This document shows positions 9,949 through 18,844 of a DNA stretch of 64,000 nt, piece by piece. The notes beneath the pieces were generated by a model. It ran no database searches. It was not told where the DNA came from and saw only the letters and a program-made list of their open reading frames with translations. This stretch comes from Larkinella sp. C7. GTDB taxonomy: Bacteria > Bacteroidota > Bacteroidia > Cytophagales > Spirosomataceae. How positions within the stretch are numbered: position 1 is the first letter of the stretch; every line of letters starts with the position of its first letter. The DNA lies in the NCBI RefSeq assembly GCF_006149005.1, contig NZ_VBSL01000021.1:22604-86603 (forward strand), in the 5' to 3' direction. A program made the position numbers and the translations under genes.

Positions 9949-10820
9949 TTGACCGTCTAAATTACCGTGCGAAACTGTTGGGGACACCCAAAGTGAAGGC
10001 ATTCTTGGATCTTATCGAGGTTGATACGCTGGAATTACCGCAGGTAAGCGAACAGTCAGAAGCAGACGCTTTGTATTATAGCGGGTTGTATGCATTATCA
10101 AGTGGGCACGGGGATGAATTTATTAACCTTTACAATGATTTTTCAAGAAGAGAGCCAGATGAAAGGGCACCATATATCAGAGATGATTACCTGTTATTCA
10201 TTCTTATATGCTGCGCAGAGAAATTTTCTACCGATAAGGTGTGGCTGAATAAAGTACTCAACTGTCGGCTTTGTTCACAAGCGGAGTGCACACAAACTAT
10301 AGAGACATTTAAAGCTGTTCTGCGTGGCGATACTCAGAATACGTCAAACTTGACAGCTATTGTCGTTCTTATTCAAGATATATTAAAACGTTCCTTACCT
10401 AACTCACAGGCACTAAAGAAAATGTACACGGAGTACATGAAGGAGGAGTTTCCCTTATACAGATCAGATTTTTTAACCATTACAGCTTTGCGGGCAATTG
10501 ACATTGTAATTTCAGAAGCTGATATACCTGGGGATGGGAAAAATGCAGGGCTAAAACGATTTGAATCCATGTTCCTCAAAAGAACGGAATACGGAGCTAA
10601 TTTTTTCTATTATTCAGCAATGTTTCTGATAATCGGTCTTGCGGCTTCCCTATACATACGGTATAAAGACCAAATGGATACTTTAAATACAATTGTTGGC
10701 TTGCTTGGCCTAGTCGGCTTAAGTGTACCCGCAGTATTTAAAAAGGAGTTTATTGTCAGCTATTTACACAAGAAAATACAAAAGCTATTTGGTTATTCAG
10801 CGGTGTTCAAAGAGGACTAA
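9936..10820 (+). CDS. Argonaute-associated putative membrane effector
   Basis: A 294-residue protein whose start overlaps the Argonaute stop by 13 bp, implying translational coupling and a shared function. Residues 1-215 are soluble and helical with no recognised domain. Near the C-terminus are two hydrophobic segments (about 225-243, FYYSAMFLIIGLAASLYI, and about 250-267, TIVGLLGLVGLSVPAVF) followed by a basic tail. Inactive long-B Argonautes are known to be paired with nuclease, SIR2 or transmembrane effectors that kill the infected cell; this gene fits the membrane type by position and topology. No homology was tested. Confidence 0.65.
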   Translation: MVSVIDRLNYRAKLLGTPKVKAFLDLIEVDTLELPQVSEQSEADALYYSGLYALSSGHGDEFINLYNDFSRREPDERAPYIRDDYLLFILICCAEKFSTDKVWLNKVLNCRLCSQAECTQTIETFKAVLRGDTQNTSNLTAIVVLIQDILKRSLPNSQALKKMYTEYMKEEFPLYRSDFLTITALRAIDIVISEADIPGDGKNAGLKRFESMFLKRTEYGANFFYYSAMFLIIGLAASLYIRYKDQMDTLNTIVGLLGLVGLSVPAVFKKEFIVSYLHKKIQKLFGYSAVFKED

Positions 10821-10941
10821 CATTCCAGCGAATTTTGACCAAGATATGGATTGAGAAAGTAGAACAAGCTAGACTGTTTCAACTTCCTAAGTGAAATTTT
10901 CATTGCTTAATGAACTTTATAAAAATCAGATTAATAGAGCT

Positions 10942-11910
10942 ATGCCCAATGTTTACTGTGTTCGCGCCATGTATGGCCAATATACAAGCCGCTTTCTCAA
11001 GGGTCATTATGCCGCGATAGGCTGGCTTGATGGTCGAGATCTTACAAATATTCAAGACCGAGAATCGATCAAACAGCTTTATCGTAACGCTAACCCTTCG
11101 GTAACGAGTAATCTTGTAATTGGCCAACAGGTTGGTCAGATCGCCCGCTTTCTTTTTGACATTAAGCCTGGAGATTACGTAATTACTCCAGCAGCCGATA
11201 CCAACATATTACATTATGGGCAGGTACAAGATGATCCTTATTTCCTTGGAACTGATGCTGACGGGTGTCCATTCACACAAAGAAAGAAGATTAGCTGGTC
11301 CTTAGATATGCTACGTCGAGGCTCGTTGTCAATTCCCATGCAGAACACACTTGGGTCTAGCTTAACAGTTTTTCAGATTAGTAATGATACCGAATTCTTT
11401 GAGGCTATTATGCGACCTGAACTTGCTTCGCCGGTTGTCATCCAACAAAGCCATAATCACACAGAATTGGTTTTGAAGCGACTCTTAGAGCTTGATGCGA
11501 CTGAATTTGAACTACTAGTTATGCATTTGTTAACCGCTGTTGGCTTTGAAGCCCAACATACAGGTCAGCCTCATGATGGCGGAGTTGATGTAAGAGGTCA
11601 CCTTAACATAGCTAATATGGCAAAAATTCAACTGATAGTTCAAGTCAAACGATACCAACTTAACGCTCGTATAAACGCAAAAGATGTAAAAGCCCTACGG
11701 GCTAGTATTCCAGCTGGAGCACAAGGAGCATTTGTTACCACGGCTGACTTCCAAGCAGCAGCTCTTGACGTAGCGACTGAATCTGGTTATCCACGAATAG
11801 GTACCGTCAATGGTCGCCAGCTTGTTGATTTACTGACTGAACACTGGATTTCCATACCGGAGGACTTTAAAGACCGTCTTCAATTGAAGCCGGGATTGAT
11901 TTTAGCCTAA
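10942..11910 (+). CDS. Mrr-type restriction endonuclease
   Basis: A 322-residue protein; ATG 10942 is preferred over an in-frame GTG at 10891. The C-terminal half is an Mrr catalytic domain: LELDATEFELLVMHLL, then HDGGVDVRG with D216, then QVKRY with Q234 and K236, and the usual GAFVTTADF and GRQLVDLL at the end. The N-terminal half (YCVRAMYGQYTSRFLKGHYA) looks like a small modified-base or effector-binding domain often fused to Mrr, though I cannot name it. Mrr enzymes cut modified DNA. It follows the Argonaute pair by about 120 bases on the same strand and has the same AT-rich composition. Confidence 0.8.
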   Translation: MPNVYCVRAMYGQYTSRFLKGHYAAIGWLDGRDLTNIQDRESIKQLYRNANPSVTSNLVIGQQVGQIARFLFDIKPGDYVITPAADTNILHYGQVQDDPYFLGTDADGCPFTQRKKISWSLDMLRRGSLSIPMQNTLGSSLTVFQISNDTEFFEAIMRPELASPVVIQQSHNHTELVLKRLLELDATEFELLVMHLLTAVGFEAQHTGQPHDGGVDVRGHLNIANMAKIQLIVQVKRYQLNARINAKDVKALRASIPAGAQGAFVTTADFQAAALDVATESGYPRIGTVNGRQLVDLLTEHWISIPEDFKDRLQLKPGLILA

Positions 11911-11955
11911 CAAGAAGCATTGAATTTAAGAACTATTGATTCTGCGCAAGACCTT

Positions 11956-12441
11956 ATGACCAATGATAATAATGAGACTGACTCTTTAAAAATTGCTTTC
12001 AATAATTACTTTGAAGCACTTAAATCGCTAAAACGATTGGGTGTTGTTCCTAATAGTAAAGATTTCACCTCCCAGCTTGGAGAATGGTTGGTATCCACTC
12101 TTTTCGATGGAGAGAAGGCGATCAGCGGCATTCAAAAAGATTGGGATGTAAATGTCAATGGAAAACTGTTCCAAGTAAAAACGCATGCAAAAGCAAGCAC
12201 GACCTCGGCTAGATGGACATCAATTAAATATAGGCCCAATGCAACCATTGATGAACTGGTAATAATTGTGTTCAGTGCTGAATATAAATTGAAAGAGTAT
12301 TATTCAGTTCCATGGCCTGATGCTTTAGAGCACATCAGACAAAATGAAAGTGGGCATGTAATCTATTGGGACCATTTAGGTAATTACAAGAAGATTCTAG
12401 ATTCTTTACCTAAGCAGAATATAGTTTCAGTGTTTAGATAG
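11956..12441 (+). CDS. Putative PD-(D/E)XK-like nuclease or restriction-associated protein
   Basis: A 161-residue protein; ATG 11956 is chosen, while a TTG at 11920 would place the start 9 bases after the mrr stop. Three segments line up as a PD-(D/E)XK-like core: LGEWLVSTLF (Glu on the first helix), KDWDVNV (Asp on a strand) and KLFQVKTHAK (Q-x-K). These are the minimum residues of this fold, and many restriction-associated proteins of this size contain it. Position after mrr supports a defence role. The specific family was not identified. Confidence 0.5.
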   Translation: MTNDNNETDSLKIAFNNYFEALKSLKRLGVVPNSKDFTSQLGEWLVSTLFDGEKAISGIQKDWDVNVNGKLFQVKTHAKASTTSARWTSIKYRPNATIDELVIIVFSAEYKLKEYYSVPWPDALEHIRQNESGHVIYWDHLGNYKKILDSLPKQNIVSVFR

Positions 12442-12836
12442 ATACTTATATTAAAACACATACGACTAGTTAAAGGTCGTATGATGAGAATATCTGGATC
12501 ATCAATTAATCGTCCAGATAAACCTTAACCCTGTCAAAAACCGTAAAGAACTAAACGTACGGATATATTGAACGTCTAAAAGGGTGTTTTAAGGTACTTC
12601 CCTCCTGCTCGACTTGCGTTCATGAAAATGTTTAATTTTCTAAATGGTGTAGACTGAAGCATTTTAACCTTGGTAAATTAAAAAACTCTGTATAAAAGAA
12701 CACTGATATATATTGGGTTCAACAAGTTAGTATCATAAAAAAAATTGCAAAAATGTTCTGGTCCTACTTTTTGACCCTGAATTTTATGAAAAAAACGGAT
12801 GAAAAGCTGGATTGAAGGGATGGTTCAGAAAGTTAT
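12442..12836. other. Intergenic, AT-rich, no gene recognised
   Basis: This stretch separates the defence genes from the decayed higBA pair. It is AT-rich, has stops in all frames and shows no convincing open frame, repeat or terminator hairpin. It probably marks an old junction between the AT-rich Argonaute/Mrr block and the GC-richer metal region. Confidence 0.4.
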
Positions 12837-12951
12837 AAGCTGACGGGCGATATGGCGGAATTTTGTCAATCACCATTACCCGAATTATCGGATCATTATC
12901 CGCTTTGAGGGTGGAGACATTTGCAACGTGGATTATGTCGATTATCATTAA
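12837..12951 (+). pseudogene. Remnant of a HigB-type toxin gene
   Basis: Only the 3' end can be read. One frame gives KLTGD followed after a shift by NHHYPNYRIIIRFEGGDICN and VDYVDYH before a TAA at 12949. This is the typical ending of HigB toxins (arginine on the RI-RF strand, then a DYH terminus). The upstream part is broken by stops and frame changes. It sits immediately before a higA-like gene, the usual higBA order. Confidence 0.6.
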
Positions 12952-12966
12952 AGAAAGGAATCAGCC

Positions 12967-13220
12967 ATGAAGCGTAATTTGGCCCCCGTACATCCCGGCG
13001 AGATTTTGCGGGAAGAATACATTCAGGAACACGGCTTGACGATTACCGAGGTAGCGAAAGGCTTGGGCATTGCCCGGGCTGATCTGTCGGCTATTGTGAA
13101 CGAACGGGCAGGTTTACCCAGAACTGGCCGTGAAATTGTCCGAGGCGTTCGGCAATACCGCGCAGTTCTGGGTAAACCTGCAAAAAAATTATGAATTGTG
13201 GCATGCAGAACGGAAAGTAA
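12967..13220 (+). pseudogene. Frameshifted HigA-type antitoxin gene
   Basis: The start reads MKRNLAPVHPGEILREEYI, the hallmark HigA N-terminus, followed by an HTH (LTITEVAKGLGIARADLSAI). After NERAG the frame changes: the continuing frame gives an unrelated tail ending at 13194, whereas the neighbouring frame gives PELAVKLSEAFGNTAQFWVN and then LQKNYELWHAERKV, the normal HigA C-terminus. A single-base indel near 13110 explains this. With the toxin also decayed, the pair is presumably nonfunctional, although the HTH part could still be made. Confidence 0.7.
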
Positions 13221-13261
13221 ACCGATCCATAGTGCGTCATTTTTTTGCGTCCGCTAATCCA

Positions 13262-15331
13262 TCACAGCAACCCGCTTGAGGCTTGGATCGAGGCAAACAT
13301 TTCGGCAAGCTCTCGCTCGAAACCACCTGACAGAATCGGGAAACGGCACCAGGAACGCGGATCGAGATTGTGATCGTCCAGCATGAAGGAGGGCGCATAG
13401 CGTTCGCGTTTCCACTGATTGCGGCTCCACAGTTTGAAAAATCGTTCCACCCACACCGCCAGCATTGCCCGCTCGTACCGATCCGCGTACCGGGTTTCCA
13501 GCAGCGAGAGTACATCCAGCGGGGCTTGCTTGTCTCGAATAGCTGCATTCTCAATGGAATTGAGCACATCGTAAGGCATCAAATCATCTTCGTCGGTTTG
13601 CTTTTTGTCCAGTGGGCGTAGTTCCGCCGTGGGTTGCAGGTTGTTCACCGCATGAAGTCCCTTCACCCGAATCAGCTCATCGGCCCCGACCGGTCCCGTT
13701 CCCTGGCTGGTGCGATCCGTGGGAATGGTCTGGTTTTTGACGTTCAGCCCCACCGTTTCCAGCCAGCGCAGCCAGCCCCGGAGAAAATGCTTGTCGATGC
13801 CAGTAATCGGCGAAATGCTGCCCGCTGTATCGCCATCCATCGTGGCATAGCCTACCGCTGCTTCCGAGCGGTTCGACGTACTCAGCAGCAGCGCATTTTT
13901 CAGATTGGCGATCAGCCAAATGCCCGGAGCGCGCACCCGCGCCTGAATGTTTTGCAAAGCAATATCGTCCGTTTCCCAGGAGAGCACCCGGCCAAATTGC
14001 GCTTCGATCAGGCCGCGATAGGTTTCCACCAGGCCGTTGATGTTGATGCGCAGGAACGTCGCGCCAATGTCATCGGCGAGCTGTTTGGCCGAGTTGAACG
14101 TATTATCGGAGGAATTTTCTGTGCCCTGGTACATGACCGTCAATAGTTGGCCCATCATCGCTTCAGGCGAGTCGCAATCCTGAATGGCGCGTATGTAGGC
14201 CAGCTTTTTCTTAACCCCCTCCAGGCCGATAGTTTCCACCGCCATGCGGATCATCAAATACACCGTGGCGGCAATAGCCGAGGAATCGGCCCCGCCACTG
14301 AGCGACAGCACATAGCCTTGCGACCGGCTTTTGCGCAGGTAATCGAACAACCCCAGCGCGACCGCCCTGGCAAATTCTTCTTCTTTCAGATAGCCGCCCT
14401 TTTCCCAGGCTTCCAGCTCCGCTTGCTGCACCAGCGGGGCCACCCGTGGCCAGCCGAACCGTTCGACCACCCGCAATTCAGGGTGCATCCGGGTCAACTT
14501 GCCCCGGTTCTGCACCTGGCTCAACCGGGTTTGTTCGACATCCACCACCGCCGGAACAATCACAAAATCTTCGTAGCTGAGCCGTGCCCCGGACACCAGC
14601 AGCACCCCATTGGAAGCTACCATCGCATCCCCGTCATAAATCACCCGCCCGGCCTCATTGCCGAGCAGATTGGTATAGATGTAGCTCACGCCAAAAGCCC
14701 GCGATGCATCCACCACCAACCGTTCCCGCACTTCGGATTTGAAGAAGGCAAAATGGCTGGCCGAAGGATTGAGGATAATATCCACCCCCCGATCATAAAG
14801 ACTTCGCCCCGGTCGCCCGGCGATCCAGGCATCCTGGCAAATTTCAAAGCCAATGCGGATACCGGAAACATCGAAGAGCAGATCACCAAATGGATAGGCC
14901 GTTGCTTCGTCCAGTAGGGTCAATTCATCACGCACTCCAGCGGGCCAGGGCTGAAACCACCGCTCTTCGTAATGAATGCCATCATTGGGCAAATGCTGTT
15001 TGCCCACAAATCCCAGGATGCGCCGGTTGCTTATCAGGCAAGCCGTGTTGATGGTTCGGTTGCCGTGGCGCATGGGCAGGCCGACCGATACGATTATATC
15101 CGCCGTATGCGGTACAATATCGAGCAGCGAGCGAATCGCCTGGTCGATGGTGTTTTGGGCATAGAAGGCATCTTCGCAGCCATAACCCGAAATGCAGAGT
15201 TCGGGCAGGCAAAGCAGGCTGATATGCTGAGCGCGGGCCGCGTCAATGGCATTGATGATGTTTTGGGTGTTGTGCGCCCAATCGAGCGGGGTTTGATTCA
15301 GTGCGCCAGCGGCTACTTTGATCAGTTTCAT
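13262..15331 (-). CDS. nadE: Glutamine-dependent NAD+ synthetase
   Basis: A 689-residue two-domain enzyme. The N-terminal nitrilase-like glutaminase domain (about 1-290) shows LCLPELCISGYGCED with the catalytic Glu, a Lys near GFVGKQHLPN, and FEICQDAW with the catalytic Cys. The C-terminal synthetase has the PP-loop SLSGGADSSA near residue 347 and the conserved TSNRSEAAVGYATMDGD. It makes NAD+ from nicotinic acid adenine dinucleotide using glutamine and ATP. It is the last gene of a leftward group with a CDF transporter and a TonB receptor. Being on a mobile metal-resistance segment it is probably a second copy; why it travels there is unclear. Confidence 0.93.
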   Translation of the reverse strand: MKLIKVAAGALNQTPLDWAHNTQNIINAIDAARAQHISLLCLPELCISGYGCEDAFYAQNTIDQAIRSLLDIVPHTADIIVSVGLPMRHGNRTINTACLISNRRILGFVGKQHLPNDGIHYEERWFQPWPAGVRDELTLLDEATAYPFGDLLFDVSGIRIGFEICQDAWIAGRPGRSLYDRGVDIILNPSASHFAFFKSEVRERLVVDASRAFGVSYIYTNLLGNEAGRVIYDGDAMVASNGVLLVSGARLSYEDFVIVPAVVDVEQTRLSQVQNRGKLTRMHPELRVVERFGWPRVAPLVQQAELEAWEKGGYLKEEEFARAVALGLFDYLRKSRSQGYVLSLSGGADSSAIAATVYLMIRMAVETIGLEGVKKKLAYIRAIQDCDSPEAMMGQLLTVMYQGTENSSDNTFNSAKQLADDIGATFLRININGLVETYRGLIEAQFGRVLSWETDDIALQNIQARVRAPGIWLIANLKNALLLSTSNRSEAAVGYATMDGDTAGSISPITGIDKHFLRGWLRWLETVGLNVKNQTIPTDRTSQGTGPVGADELIRVKGLHAVNNLQPTAELRPLDKKQTDEDDLMPYDVLNSIENAAIRDKQAPLDVLSLLETRYADRYERAMLAVWVERFFKLWSRNQWKRERYAPSFMLDDHNLDPRSWCRFPILSGGFERELAEMFASIQASSGLL

Positions 15332-15346
15332 AACGAAAGAGTTTTC

Positions 15347-16141
15347 TTATTTGGCCAGTTGGAAAATACGCAATGCTCCCCGCGCCACGACCCCGAAAAT
15401 CGCCAAACCGATAATCAAATCGGGATAAGGCGAATGGGTCAGATAGACCAGGCCACCGGCCAGAATGACGCCCATATTCACGACAATATCGTTCGAGGTG
15501 AAAATTTCACTGGCTTGCATGTGGACTTTGTCACTCTTTTCCCGGCGTAGCAGATACAGGCAGATCGCATTACCGATCAGGGCCAGCAGGGAAACCCCCA
15601 TCATCAGCCCGAAGTCGGGCAAGGCTTCGCCCGTGATGAACCGGCGCACCACTTCCACCAAGCCCCCAGCGGCCAGAATCAATTGCAGATAGCCACTAAT
15701 TCGGGCCACCTTTTTTTGTGAGCTTACGGCCTTGCCTACGGCATAGAGGGCTAGGCCATACACCAAGGCATCGGCCAGCATATCGAGAGCGTCAGCCACC
15801 AGACCCATCGAATCGGCCAGGATACCCGCCAGCACTTCCAGGGCGAAAAAGAAGCCATTGATGGCCAGCACCGTTAGCAGCAAACGCCGGTCGCGCGGGG
15901 CTTCTTCCGTCAGTTCGGCCAGGTCCGCATCTTCGGTTTCCAGCAACCGGCTATCCAGGCGCAAATCCGCCAGGGCGCGCGTAATGGATTCGGCATCCCC
16001 ATCGTGCAACACCGTCACTTTGCGGTTGGGAATATCGAACTGAAGCTGCTCAATACCCGGCTTATCGGCCAGTTTCATACGAATCAATTGCTCCTCGGAA
16101 GGGCAATCCATCTTGGCCACGTTGTAGGTTGTTTTGTTCAT
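15347..16141 (-). CDS. CDF-type cation transporter with N-terminal HMA-like domain
   Basis: A 264-residue protein. Residues 1-70 form a heavy-metal-associated-like domain, but the metal site is reduced to one Cys (KMDCPSEEQL). From about 85 there are five to six membrane segments in the cation diffusion facilitator pattern, with acidic residues in LADSMGLVADALDMLADA and again near FTSNDIVVNMGVI. It lacks the large cytoplasmic C-terminal domain of CzcD, so it is a short CDF. It likely exports a divalent cation across the inner membrane. Sixteen bases separate it from nadE and ten from the TonB receptor, which suggests one operon. Confidence 0.8.
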   Translation of the reverse strand: MNKTTYNVAKMDCPSEEQLIRMKLADKPGIEQLQFDIPNRKVTVLHDGDAESITRALADLRLDSRLLETEDADLAELTEEAPRDRRLLLTVLAINGFFFALEVLAGILADSMGLVADALDMLADALVYGLALYAVGKAVSSQKKVARISGYLQLILAAGGLVEVVRRFITGEALPDFGLMMGVSLLALIGNAICLYLLRREKSDKVHMQASEIFTSNDIVVNMGVILAGGLVYLTHSPYPDLIIGLAIFGVVARGALRIFQLAK

Positions 16142-16151
16142 GGTCTGATCG

Positions 16152-18371
16152 TCACAACATGAGTTTTATTCCACCATTTGCCACAAAGCCTTCCAGCGGT
16201 GCCCAGACTTCCCGGAAGGAAGGTTGGGCCACCGGAGGCAGCACTACCGGCTCAAAGCGATCCTGCCGGATATTGCCGATGTTTTCCAGGTTGGCAAAGA
16301 TGCTGAAATGCTTCCACCGCCGTTCCCCCATAATACCCAATAACCAAAACGGACTTGAATATTCCCCGGTGGAAAGGGCTTTTCGGCCAATGTAATAGGC
16401 TTCCAATCCCAACCGAAACTTGCCTTCCAGTTCATACACAGCCACCAGGTTGACCCGGTGTTTGGCAGTGAGTGGAATCGGGCTGTTGTACGCTTCTCCG
16501 GCATATCTCCGGCGTGTATCCACCAGGCTATAGCCTGCATACAGCTTGAAGGCTTCATAGCCAATCCGCACGTTGGTTTCCAGACCCCGGCTGTCAATTG
16601 GGCCGTTGGCATTGGAAAACTGGTACACCGTTGAATTTGGCCCCGTGGGAATAATGGCCGGAATATCCAGCACCAGCGCGTTATTAAGCTGGGTGTAGAA
16701 GAATAATTGATTGATCGACACATCGAGCAAATCAAAAAGCCGGGTGCGGTAATTCACATCGAAATTGCCACCGATGGAGGTTTCGGCCTTTGCCGTGGCC
16801 TGATCAATCGGGCGCACATTGCGAAAGGCGACGCTTTCGGCATCTTCGGTGAAGATGGTTGGAGCCTTATAGCCCAGGCCACCACCCAGCCGGGAAGTCA
16901 GCCGGTCGGAGAGCTTGAACAGGGCCGACACACGCGGCAGCGCAAAGAAGCCGAAGCGGTTGTGGTAATCGCCCCGCAGACCCGTTTCCAGCGTCAACCA
17001 GGGCGCAAGCTGGGTGCTGTTCTGCACAAACCCTCCCACCGTCACATACTGATAATTGCGGCCCCGGCTGGATGGTCCATTGCTGGCCCCGGTTTCGGTG
17101 AATTGCTCCGTCCACAGATTGCCCCCGCCGATCCATTCGGAGCGTTCCCCGGTATGGCTGTAACTGGCTTCGGTGAAGCTGGCTACCTGGTGCCCGGCAA
17201 AGCGGTAATCGGGTTGGGTGAGCGTTCGGTTGAAATAACTCACGCTGTTTTTCAGTGTCAGCACCGAGCGTTCAAAGCGTTTATCGAATTGGAGCTGCGA
17301 GGCCACCCGATCCGAGCGGTTCCGCTCGAAATAGAGGTGGGTGTTGTCGGTGTTGCCATCGAGGACGGCCATATCTCCCCCGATCCGGTTTTCGGTATTG
17401 CCGATCACGCCCACCGTGAGCGTTGCCGTGGGATTGAGATAGAAATAAAGCCGGGGATTGACGGTATATCGCTCGTAATTGGGCAGAGCCGAAAAACCGA
17501 TTTTGCCAGGGTCATATTCGCGTTGCGTGTTGCGAGCTGCAAACAGAGTCACACCGACTTTTTCCCACTTTTGCCCCCAAAAACCGCTTAGATCGAGGCC
17601 CCCCGCCGTGGTGCCGTTGGCCATGAAACTCAACTCGCGTTTTTCGCTCGGTCGCTTGGTAATCAGGTTGACCAGGCCCGCAATGGCCCCGCCCCCGTAG
17701 AGCGTTGAGGCCGAGCCTTTAATGACTTCGACTTGCCGCAGATTCAGCGGGGGAATTTGCAAAATGCTCAGACCAGCAGCAAAGCCGGAATAAAGCGGCA
17801 AGCCATCCTGCAAAATCTGTGTGTACCGCCCATCCAGGCCCTGAATGCGAATGTTCGCGTTTGCGGAAACGGGCGAGGTTTGTTGTACCTGAATACCCGT
17901 GCTTTCGTTGAGCTGCATCCGAATATCGCCCGGTCGCATGTTGGATTTTTCTTCCAGCTCTTCGCCGGTAATGGCTTCGATGCGGGTGGGAATGTCGTCA
18001 ATGCTGCGATTGCTTCGGGTGGAAGTGACCACCACTTCTTCCAGCTCTTCACCTTCGGTTTCCCGGAGCTGAACCACCAGCGAATCAGCCGAAGCTTCGG
18101 ACCGTCCCGGCAGTGTCAGGCTGTCGGTTTGGGACAGGTAGCCCACAAAGGAACAGGTGAGCGCGTAGCGGCCCGGATTGGGCACGGTTAGCACCAGCCG
18201 CCCGGCAGTGTCCGCAGCGGCCCCAATCCGTCCAGGGTTGAGCAAGGCGGTTGCACCGATCAACGGTTTGCCAGTTTCGGCATCCTGAATCAAAACGCGC
18301 AGGGAGCTTTGCCCCCAGGCTATGGGTAGTATGGAGAGTGTCAGCCAGAGCGACACAATAAGGGTTTTCAT
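16152..18371 (-). CDS. TonB-dependent outer-membrane receptor
   Basis: A 739-residue receptor with a signal peptide (about 1-20, ending AWGQ), a carboxypeptidase-regulatory-like N-terminal domain (about 21-105, DAETGKPLIGATALLNPGR) and a plug domain (about 125-235, including IRIQGLDGRYTQILQDGLPL and GSASTLYGGGAIAGLVN). A 22-strand-type barrel follows to the end. Such receptors import metal complexes, siderophores or cofactors with energy from TonB-ExbBD. Genomic position between a Cys/His-rich exported protein and a CDF transporter suggests a metal-linked substrate; the identity cannot be read. Confidence 0.9.
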   Translation of the reverse strand: MKTLIVSLWLTLSILPIAWGQSSLRVLIQDAETGKPLIGATALLNPGRIGAAADTAGRLVLTVPNPGRYALTCSFVGYLSQTDSLTLPGRSEASADSLVVQLRETEGEELEEVVVTSTRSNRSIDDIPTRIEAITGEELEEKSNMRPGDIRMQLNESTGIQVQQTSPVSANANIRIQGLDGRYTQILQDGLPLYSGFAAGLSILQIPPLNLRQVEVIKGSASTLYGGGAIAGLVNLITKRPSEKRELSFMANGTTAGGLDLSGFWGQKWEKVGVTLFAARNTQREYDPGKIGFSALPNYERYTVNPRLYFYLNPTATLTVGVIGNTENRIGGDMAVLDGNTDNTHLYFERNRSDRVASQLQFDKRFERSVLTLKNSVSYFNRTLTQPDYRFAGHQVASFTEASYSHTGERSEWIGGGNLWTEQFTETGASNGPSSRGRNYQYVTVGGFVQNSTQLAPWLTLETGLRGDYHNRFGFFALPRVSALFKLSDRLTSRLGGGLGYKAPTIFTEDAESVAFRNVRPIDQATAKAETSIGGNFDVNYRTRLFDLLDVSINQLFFYTQLNNALVLDIPAIIPTGPNSTVYQFSNANGPIDSRGLETNVRIGYEAFKLYAGYSLVDTRRRYAGEAYNSPIPLTAKHRVNLVAVYELEGKFRLGLEAYYIGRKALSTGEYSSPFWLLGIMGERRWKHFSIFANLENIGNIRQDRFEPVVLPPVAQPSFREVWAPLEGFVANGGIKLML

Positions 18372-18443
18372 GAAAAGAATGTATTTTGGTTAGCAATAGC
18401 CGCCCGGCCAGTCAGAGCCGACCAGGAGCGAACAAAAAGAGAG

Positions 18444-18752
18444 CTAACCCAAACGGGGAGGTTGCCAGATCCGCCCCGATACATCGAGCGTATGCGGAGT
18501 CTGGTAGGAAGGCAGCACCGCCATAATAAGGGGATTTCCAGATGCGGCAACGCCGATCAATTGCGGAGCGTGCGTCAGCGTGCAGCCAGGACAGGTCGCG
18601 CAAAGGCAGAAGGGCGAACACCCCGCATCGTGGCTGTGATCGTCCGGGCGCGGGGCTTGTTGCATGGTAGGTTCATCGGGGCAAAAGGCTTCACAGGGTA
18701 GCCCCGAAAGCACCAGCACATACATCGCCCATATAATTCGCCACCATTTCAC
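18444..18752 (-). CDS. Small exported Cys/His-rich protein
   Basis: A 102-residue protein starting at GTG 18752, chosen because a -7-like box (TATCTTCG, 18757-18764) lies just upstream. The first 25 residues are a signal peptide (IIWAMYVLVLSGLPCEAF). The mature part has a metal-binding look: DDHSHDAGCSPFCLCATC, then PGCTLTH. Similar small proteins sit before TonB receptors and cation transporters in Bacteroidota and probably bind or sense metal in the periplasm. It is the first gene of the leftward operon and is divergent from arsR. Confidence 0.65.
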   Translation of the reverse strand: MKWWRIIWAMYVLVLSGLPCEAFCPDEPTMQQAPRPDDHSHDAGCSPFCLCATCPGCTLTHAPQLIGVAASGNPLIMAVLPSYQTPHTLDVSGRIWQPPRLG

Positions 18753-18756
18753 GATG

Positions 18757-18840
18757 CGAAGATACGAACGAATATGAGAAAGGGAGAAGGTTTTAATATT
18801 AATCGTAATATTGCAATGGATAATTATTCTGCTACCTTTG
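18757..18840. promoter_or_regulatory. Divergent promoter and ArsR operator between the leftward metal operon and arsR
   Basis: Rightward, TTG (18811-18813) is followed after 19 bases by TACCTTTG (18833-18840), an exact -33/-7 Bacteroidota promoter; the arsR ATG is only 4 bases further, so the mRNA is nearly leaderless. An imperfect dyad, AATCGTAATATTGCAA (18801-18816), overlaps the -33 element and recurs before arsM. Leftward, TATCTTCG (reverse of 18757-18764) lies 4 bases before the GTG at 18752. A single ArsR site could therefore control both directions. Confidence 0.7.
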
Positions 18841-18844
18841 TGGC

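Noticed and set aside
13370..15550. Long plus-strand open frames opposite nadE and the CDF gene
   Set aside because: They are antisense to well-conserved proteins in GC-rich DNA, show no domain and have Arg/His-rich composition typical of such shadows.
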